This document shows, in pieces, positions 58,240-64,000 of a DNA stretch of 64,000 nucleotides. Origin of the DNA: Ophioderma brevispina (lineage: Eukaryota > Echinodermata > Ophiuroidea > Amphilepidida > Ophiodermatidae). The first letter of the stretch is position 1. Every line of letters begins with the position of its first letter. A program made the position numbers and the translations under genes. The notes under the pieces are model-generated. The model worked only from the letters and a program-made list of their open reading frames with translations. It did not search any database and was not told where the DNA came from. The stretch covers positions 1 through 64,000 of the forward strand of contig JAMKCH010056638.1 in the NCBI GenBank assembly GCA_023653785.1. Reading direction: 5' to 3'.

Positions 58240-60990
58240 CCATGGTTAAGGACGTAGCGTATAACAGTAGACCTTCACCTACTGCCAACAAAAATACTGT
58301 CAACACATAATATATTGAAACTATCAAAAGTATTTGGCTACCTGTCCGTGAAGAGATTTATACACAGAAAAGAAAGGACTTTGGTCTGGATACGCTTCCT
58401 CAACAGGAGCCAGTGAAGAGTGATCAAAAGTTGTAAATGGGAATAATGTTATTCATTGAACAATGATATTGATGCACATGGACACGCTTGTTGGACATTC
58501 TGTGTTTGTGTGGACCGATCGGTCCCAGCACCACAAAAGCTTCAAAAGCAAACTTGGATTACTCTTGAAATTAAAAAAAAATTACAAAGAAAGCCAGGCT
58601 TTTATTTTAAGGAAGCCCAAGACCACTCCAGCAATAACTCTGGGATAAAAATACAAAAAAAATCCGAAATTTGCTGTCAATATGCTCTCAAAAAAGCCTA
58701 CAGTGATCATTGGCAAAATATGATGACCTAAAAATGACAATTGAAAAAGTTTTGGAGTTTTGTCAAATCGTCCCCCCCCCTGCTCAAACCCGAAAATCTC
58801 TCCTCATTGTCAACAATAAACCATGTACTGATTCATCAAAAATTGCAAAGGTTTATTGACCTTTTTGCTAGTTTTTTTTACTTAGACAGATGACAATGTG
58901 AAATACCTCCCCAGATGTAGATGTATCCAAAGCTGTCTGATTCAGTGTGACCGACTGATATGTTGCTTAAGAGAATGAAGATGTTGTCACCCGACAAAGC
59001 TGTTGGATCGGACAATATATCGGGTCGTATGTTAAACTGTGTGCGACTAACTAATAGCTCCGATTCCGCAGCATCTTCAATTGTCGCTGTATTCTGGTTA
59101 AGTATTGGGTGGTTCGTGCTTTTTTTCCGAATGGTTTGGGGAAAATGCCCAAGATAGTTCCAGTGTATTAAAAAGGGCAACCGTTCTTTGTGGACTAAGT
59201 ACAGACCAATTAGGCAGAACATTCTCATTGTTGTGAAAATGGCTTTGAAGCCATGGTTGTGGTGATGAACTTAGATCTCATCTTCATGCTAATGGCCTGC
59301 TTTGAAAATCAGCCTGGTTTTACACCTGGAAATCATGTGCCACAGTCTATTGTGAGGCCAAACAACTGAATGGCTGGCAGCCCTTGATCGACGTTAAATC
59401 CAACTGCGCGTATTGGTCTGGTTCAGTGGACTACAGGCGGGGGATTTGATTCATTTTCATAATGTTCTCGCACAAATTAAACCACAAACCTATGGTATCT
59501 GTGGTTCCATGACTAAATTGGATAACTTCTTTTCTAACCGGTCGGCAGCAACGTGTTATGTTTCGTGGTTCCACAGCTCAGAGGGGATCCATGTTTATCA
59601 GGAGTCCCTAAGGACTGTGCGGGGCACTACTTGTTCAACATTTTGTAACGATCTCAATGCAATATGCATTCGTCATCCTACCAATATGCTGGACGACAAT
59701 TCATTTTCAAGGAAGTCAGAAAAGTCGTACTGATAATTCTGTCGTGCTTCAATCCGATCTTGATAAATTAAATTGGTGGTCAGACAATAATGCTCTTAAA
59801 TTAAACACTCCAAAGTGTACAAGTACTGGGCACTTAACGGCGCAAGTAAAGGCCTATTCCTTCTTAACTAGTAAATAATACCAAACTCGTAACAAATGGA
59901 CACTCTTCGCCTTTAGGCGTGATCGTTGTAGTGATTTGACCTGAAAGAGTTGTCAAAAAGTGCAATAAGTTACTGGTTTTATAGGGTGGTGCTGGGAAAA
60001 ATAATCAAGCTGGTTTCTGAAAGCTCTACAGTAGCCTATAATGCCAGTTATGGACTACGTACACCTGTGTGGACTGTGTACCGTAAATGCAATATTGAGA
60101 AATTAGAGCAAATTCAGCATAGGGTACTAGCTGTTTAGATCAACGCAGGGGGGAAACAGTCTTATGATGACGATTGTGTAGTCTTAATCTTTCTAAGCTG
60201 AAGTTTAGAAGTGGGAGCTATTATCAGTATCAATTTGCATGTTGTGTCTAATAAAAACTATGTCTTTCATTTTTCAAGATGGAGTGTCAATATAAGACAC
60301 AAGATGACTTACTTTAAAACAAGATGTCACTCCAAAAATCGAGCCTACAAAAAATAGCCTATTTGTCAGCTTCCCTGTTATCTGGTTAACTATCCCTCGT
60401 CTAATTAGAATTCTCACTCATTACTTGCAGTATTAGTTCTTTTAAAACTCTTCTAAGGGAAACATTTTAAAAAAAGCGAGGTTGGTTATCATATACCACA
60501 TAACACTCATTACCATCACTTGTGCACTGAATGTACTTTCAACAGGCATTATGCAAAACACTAAACAGATAGCTCCTACATACACACACATGCACCACAT
60601 ACACACACACAAACATACATATACAAATAACACACACACACTCACATACCCACACACACATTCATGTTACATTTTAGCATATTTTAATTTCTACTATATC
60701 AACCTTTAGTCTTAATTATTTGCTTTTGCATAGTTTAGTTTAATTTTGGAACTTTGATGCAATTTTTTGATGTGTGCAATTATTTTGATGTATGAATTTC
60801 TATGTTTTCTTGGGATCTTCTGAGTAGGGAGTGCCGCACCTTTGGTGACAGTGCCTTTTTGTGCTTCTCCGCACTCCCTGGCGCTCATAAGGTTCATTTT
60901 TATTTCTATTATATTTTTTTCATTACTGATCTTTGTATTGTTGATTGCTGTGTCTGCCAAAGGAATAAATAAATTTATAAATAAAAAAAG
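58240..60990 (+). pseudogene. near full-length but degenerate LINE pol (CR1/Jockey group)
   Basis: Pieces in order, in shifting frames: PKLQKQTWITLEIKKKLQ and ALKKAYSDHWQNMM (pre-RT, 58540-58730); KAVGSDNISGRMLN (RT start, 58997); PGFTPGN (59316); SSEGIHVYQESLRTVRG (59570, equivalent of the GVPQGS motif); MLDDNSF (59690, where YADD is expected); LDKLNWWSDNNALKLNTPKC (59757); CNIEKLEQIQHRVLAV (60090). The 3' UTR contains a (CA)n at 60577-60662. The element ends at the GAATAAATAAATTTATAAAT tail (60961-60990). Many stops and frameshifts, so dead. A different family from the 54.8 kb fragment. Confidence 0.85.
60577..60662 (+). repeat. (CA)n microsatellite
   Basis: Imperfect ACACAC/ACATAC repeat within the LINE 3' region. 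Confidence 0.85.
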
Positions 60991-61106
60991 TTAAAGAACC
61001 TGTCACGACCCCCACATGAACACCAAATGCGCAGCTTTTATTTTATGTGTTGGCCATTAGTCAATGCAGGGACAAAGACCAAAGATCTATAGCCATGGTG
61101 CAAGTC

Positions 61107-61322
61107 AAAAGGATAAACCTACGAATACGCCAAAGTTAATATGTATTTACACTTTTACAGAAGCTCCATCTGATTGACATACTCATGGTGGAATCAAACA
61201 TAACACACATAAACTGGAAACATAAAGGATAAACCTCGAATACACCGTAAGTTAATAAATTTATGGTACTTTACACCTTTACAGATAGCTCCAATCTGAT
61301 TGGACCACTCAGGGTAGTCAAA
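61107..61322 (+). repeat. two ~117-bp tandem units
   Basis: AAAGGATAAACCT.CGAATAC, AAGTTAATA, TTTACAGA.AGCTCCA and TCTGATTG.A occur in order at 61107 and again at 61224. Confidence 0.75.
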
Positions 61323-61324
61323 CT

Positions 61325-62220
61325 ACCCCAAAGTTCTTACACTACAGATCAAGAACAGAGGTGTCTCCAAGGATTTGACCTAATTGAGGGCATTTTTCAA
61401 AGCACAGGGCGTGGCTTCGACTTCTCTTTTTTCTCTTCTTTTTTTATTCATCTGCAGCTTGTTTTGGGGCATCCCGGTGTTTATGTAGATATACAGCCAT
61501 GAAAGTTGCAAAAGTACTCAAATAATCACCTGGAATCCTTAGATCAAACTCACAGAAAAGATGGGAAGTTAGCAATTTTTTATGATTCCTAATCTTGTTA
61601 CTGATAAGTATACAATATGAAACCTTGTGGGCATGCAATGGACCCTGAGAATAGTTAAAATGTTGGAATGATCCTTGGAATTTCATTGTTACCATCACTC
61701 AATCAGCATTTCACTGAGTTGTTTCTGAATTAAACAAAGGTAGATTCACTTGAAAAATATAATTATATAGAAAAAACCCATTAACACAAGAGATGGTCCT
61801 GATTATGTTTTTCAATGGCATTTGATACCGTATAAAAGCTTATCATAAGACACATCATCTCCAAGACTTGAAATTACTTACTTGATTTTTAATCATAAAA
61901 TAGCCCTAAAATTTTTATCGATGATTGATTTCAAAATCTGAATATTGGATGGCAGTAATGGGATCATTAAATCAGCACAGTAAACCCAGCAAATTTATGA
62001 ATAAATAATAAATAAAAAAATTTAGTATATAATCAAAATAAAAGCTCAGGTAAGTCTCAAGAAAATTCCCCCAGGTAACAAAATTTTATGAGCTCACCTG
62101 ACCAGTGCCATGGCCACGCCCTCAGAAATTAAGGGTTGTTTAGGTGCTTGTGAAGCCACTCAATATCTATCCATGTTACAAATTTAAAGGTATAGCATGT
62201 TATAGGTATTATATAACACA
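61325..62220. other. no recognisable features
   Basis: Nothing supported. Confidence 0.4.
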
Positions 62221-62224
62221 TGTT

Positions 62225-62340
62225 ACCGTAATTTTTCGGAATATAAGCCGCGGCTTATAAGCCGCAGGCCTACATCGCCGTATTACGATTCCGACCTTAA
62301 CGTATAAGATAAGCCGCACCGCCAGATAAGCCGCACCAGC
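62225..62340 (+). mobile_element. ATAAGCCGC-type DNA transposon fragment
   Basis: ACCGTAATTTTTCGGAATAT then repeated ATAAGCCGC/ATAAGCCGCACC units. This end sequence resembles a widespread hAT-like non-autonomous repeat; the other end was not found. Confidence 0.55.
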
Positions 62341-62977
62341 GACGCCGACTTTTATGACGTGTATAACGTGTACAAGAGAAACCAACGTATTATCATTTTA
62401 TAAGCATATTTACAGTTCACTATCGTCGCACATGCGACTATTTTTATAATATTTTTATAAATATTTTTATAAATCTATTTCAATGAACCTGAAATCATGG
62501 ACGCAAAGTCAAGAAATAACGGCCGAAATATTCCCCATTTTCAACTCTTTCGTTACGTATTTTTTTAGGTATGTTTTTCATTCCACATGCCGTGGCTATA
62601 TTTTGTACAGCATCGAAAGTGTCCATAATAAATTGCAGAAGAGACTAATATTGGTTTGTCGGCGCCCCTTGACTAGTCCCCTATCCTCCATGTAAGCTAC
62701 GCCTGCGGAAATCGTTTCCTACCAAGGAAGAACGGGGCCTGTTGGATTCATGCCACATAACTAAACACTCCAAAGGGACTACTACTGGATACGGGAATCC
62801 ACTCTCCGACCATACCATTAGTATCATCATCATATCTAAGTTACTTTCAATAATTTCGCAAATCTGTTTTTATTAAACTTTATTGTTGTTTACTTTTTTT
62901 TTATCTCACATCATTTAATGTTTTTATATACATTATCCTTTATTAATAAGAGACGAATATTGTGTTTATATCGGCAG

Positions 62978-63127
62978 GTGAAGAGACCAGAGGACGACAT
63001 CAACCAGACCTGCCATCAGGCCTTGATGAGGAGGTGGCGGCCCTATTTCACAGTGACAGCCGAAGATGAAGAACTTTTGACGGGACTACCATTCTTTCTA
63101 AGAGAGAATATGAGTTGTGTCACATAA
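62978..63127 (+). CDS. exon-like stretch, unknown product (possible terminal exon)
   Basis: A 3' splice-like TTTATATCGGCAG precedes 49 codons that open VKRPEDDINQTCHQ and end ENMSCVT-stop. Composition (GC, CpG, codon-like periodicity) differs from the AT-rich flanks. A second frame is also open and reads RHQPDLPSGLDEEVAALFHS before its stop, so the true frame is unclear. It could be the last exon of a host gene or the end of a transposon ORF. A weak partner is a donor-like GTATGT at about 62570, but phases do not join cleanly. No family recognised. Confidence 0.3.
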   Translation: MKRPEDDINQTCHQALMRRWRPYFTVTAEDEELLTGLPFFLRENMSCVT

Positions 63128-64000
63128 AAAAAAAGGCAAGATCACTTTCCCAGTCCCCTTCCCCCATGAAAAGTACAAGTCAATTTGTCCACCCCATAGA
63201 AATGTTTCTTTCTCCTTTCCAGTTTCTTCATAGTTCACTTTCCTGTGTGTCGTGTGTGTTTTCCTTATTATGTGTATATTAACATGATTTTTAGGCTATT
63301 TTCAAAATTTGCAAATTAAATATTTAATTTACCGATGTTTTTTAATTATGACTAAAAACATCTTAACTATAATTTTTTTAAAAATCAGTCCTTTTTTATT
63401 AATAGAGTTTCTATTTCCATTTGTGTAATCGTTTAGCTTCTAGCACATATATTAAAATGATTATTTTTACAATCGCAAATGAAATATTAATACCAACCAA
63501 AAAATAAACACTAAAATCTAATAAAAAATATCACGTCTTTTATTATAGCGTTTCAGTTTTCTATTTTGTTAATCGTTAGCTTTGATTTTGAAAAAAATGA
63601 AAACAATGAAAGAATTCTATAACAACGGTCTTGGTGCATGTGAGTTTCCCCTTACTATAAACTGTTCAAGTAGCAGAGAAAAAATGAAGTGAAACTGTAA
63701 AAAGGACATCGCCGATAAGGAATGAATGACGCCCCTATATTTTCATGAGAACGGGATGAACTTGAAAACGTTTTGCATAATAAAAGCGACATGCCGCAAA
63801 GTTTACCTTTGCTGGTTTTCAAAAAATCACACTTTACATAAATTCCCCAAAGTCGGGTTTTTTGTAAATTTATAATACAGGCTTCAATGGACAATTAAAA
63901 TTTCCATATTTGACCGCCTTTCCACCCCAAGAACCACAATGCCGCCGCGTTGTCAAGGATGTGTGCTATATTATTTAGCACAATATTGTGAGTGGCGTTC
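63128..64000. other. no recognisable features
   Basis: AT-rich; no gene, repeat or RNA supported. Confidence 0.4.

Overview
The window looks like a stretch of a metazoan nuclear genome, probably a marine invertebrate. The evidence is AT-rich DNA with introns and splice-like signals, one clear animal-type glycosyltransferase gene, decayed non-LTR retrotransposons, tRNA-derived SINEs and many small inverted-repeat (MITE-like) elements. I see no bacterial operons, tRNA or rRNA genes, or CRISPR. The phylum cannot be fixed from the sequence; an echinoderm or hemichordate would fit the style of repeats and the Gln/Pro-rich galactosyltransferase stem, but this is inference.

The only well-supported protein gene is a beta-1,3-galactosyltransferase-like (GT31) type II Golgi enzyme on the minus strand, 43654 to 42101. 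Its coding region is one uninterrupted exon of 517 codons. A strong 3' splice site lies upstream at 43848, and the 5' leader carries three upstream ORFs, the last overlapping the main start codon. A poly(A) signal lies about 275 bp past the stop. Other gene-like signals are weak: a TATA-like promoter near 3.12 kb, a CpG-rich block with short coding-like ORFs at 4.95-6.06 kb, and an exon-like stretch at 62.98-63.13 kb.

Layout. 0-3 kb: a dispersed repeat family split by a probable 2.2 kb inverted-repeat insertion. 3-16 kb: mostly featureless DNA with a few hairpins and one copy of a 129-bp foldback family. 17.1-19.75 kb: a remarkable purine-rich (G/A), almost C-free tract. 20.6-21.9 kb: AGGTCA-bearing tandem repeats and a tRNA-like SINE. 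22-38 kb: dense MITEs, many with TTAA target sites, plus a 1.5 kb foldback element with internal subrepeats. 33.4, 39.7 and 49.0 kb: three local direct duplications, each with the first copy ending in a 21-24 A run. 46-52 kb: SINE copies, microsatellites and duplicated repeat units. 53.5-61 kb: further TTAA elements, two degenerate LINE pol relics and a 1.6 kb tandem array whose units are themselves near-perfect hairpins (56.5-58.2 kb). 61-64 kb: a short tandem duplication and an ATAAGCCGC-type repeat.

Functionally, the galactosyltransferase would add beta-1,3-linked sugar to glycans in the secretory pathway. Nothing else in the window can be tied to it. The best candidates for undescribed structure are the hairpin-unit array, the recurring copy-poly(A)-spacer-copy arrangement, the purine tract and the family of TTAA-flanked elements.
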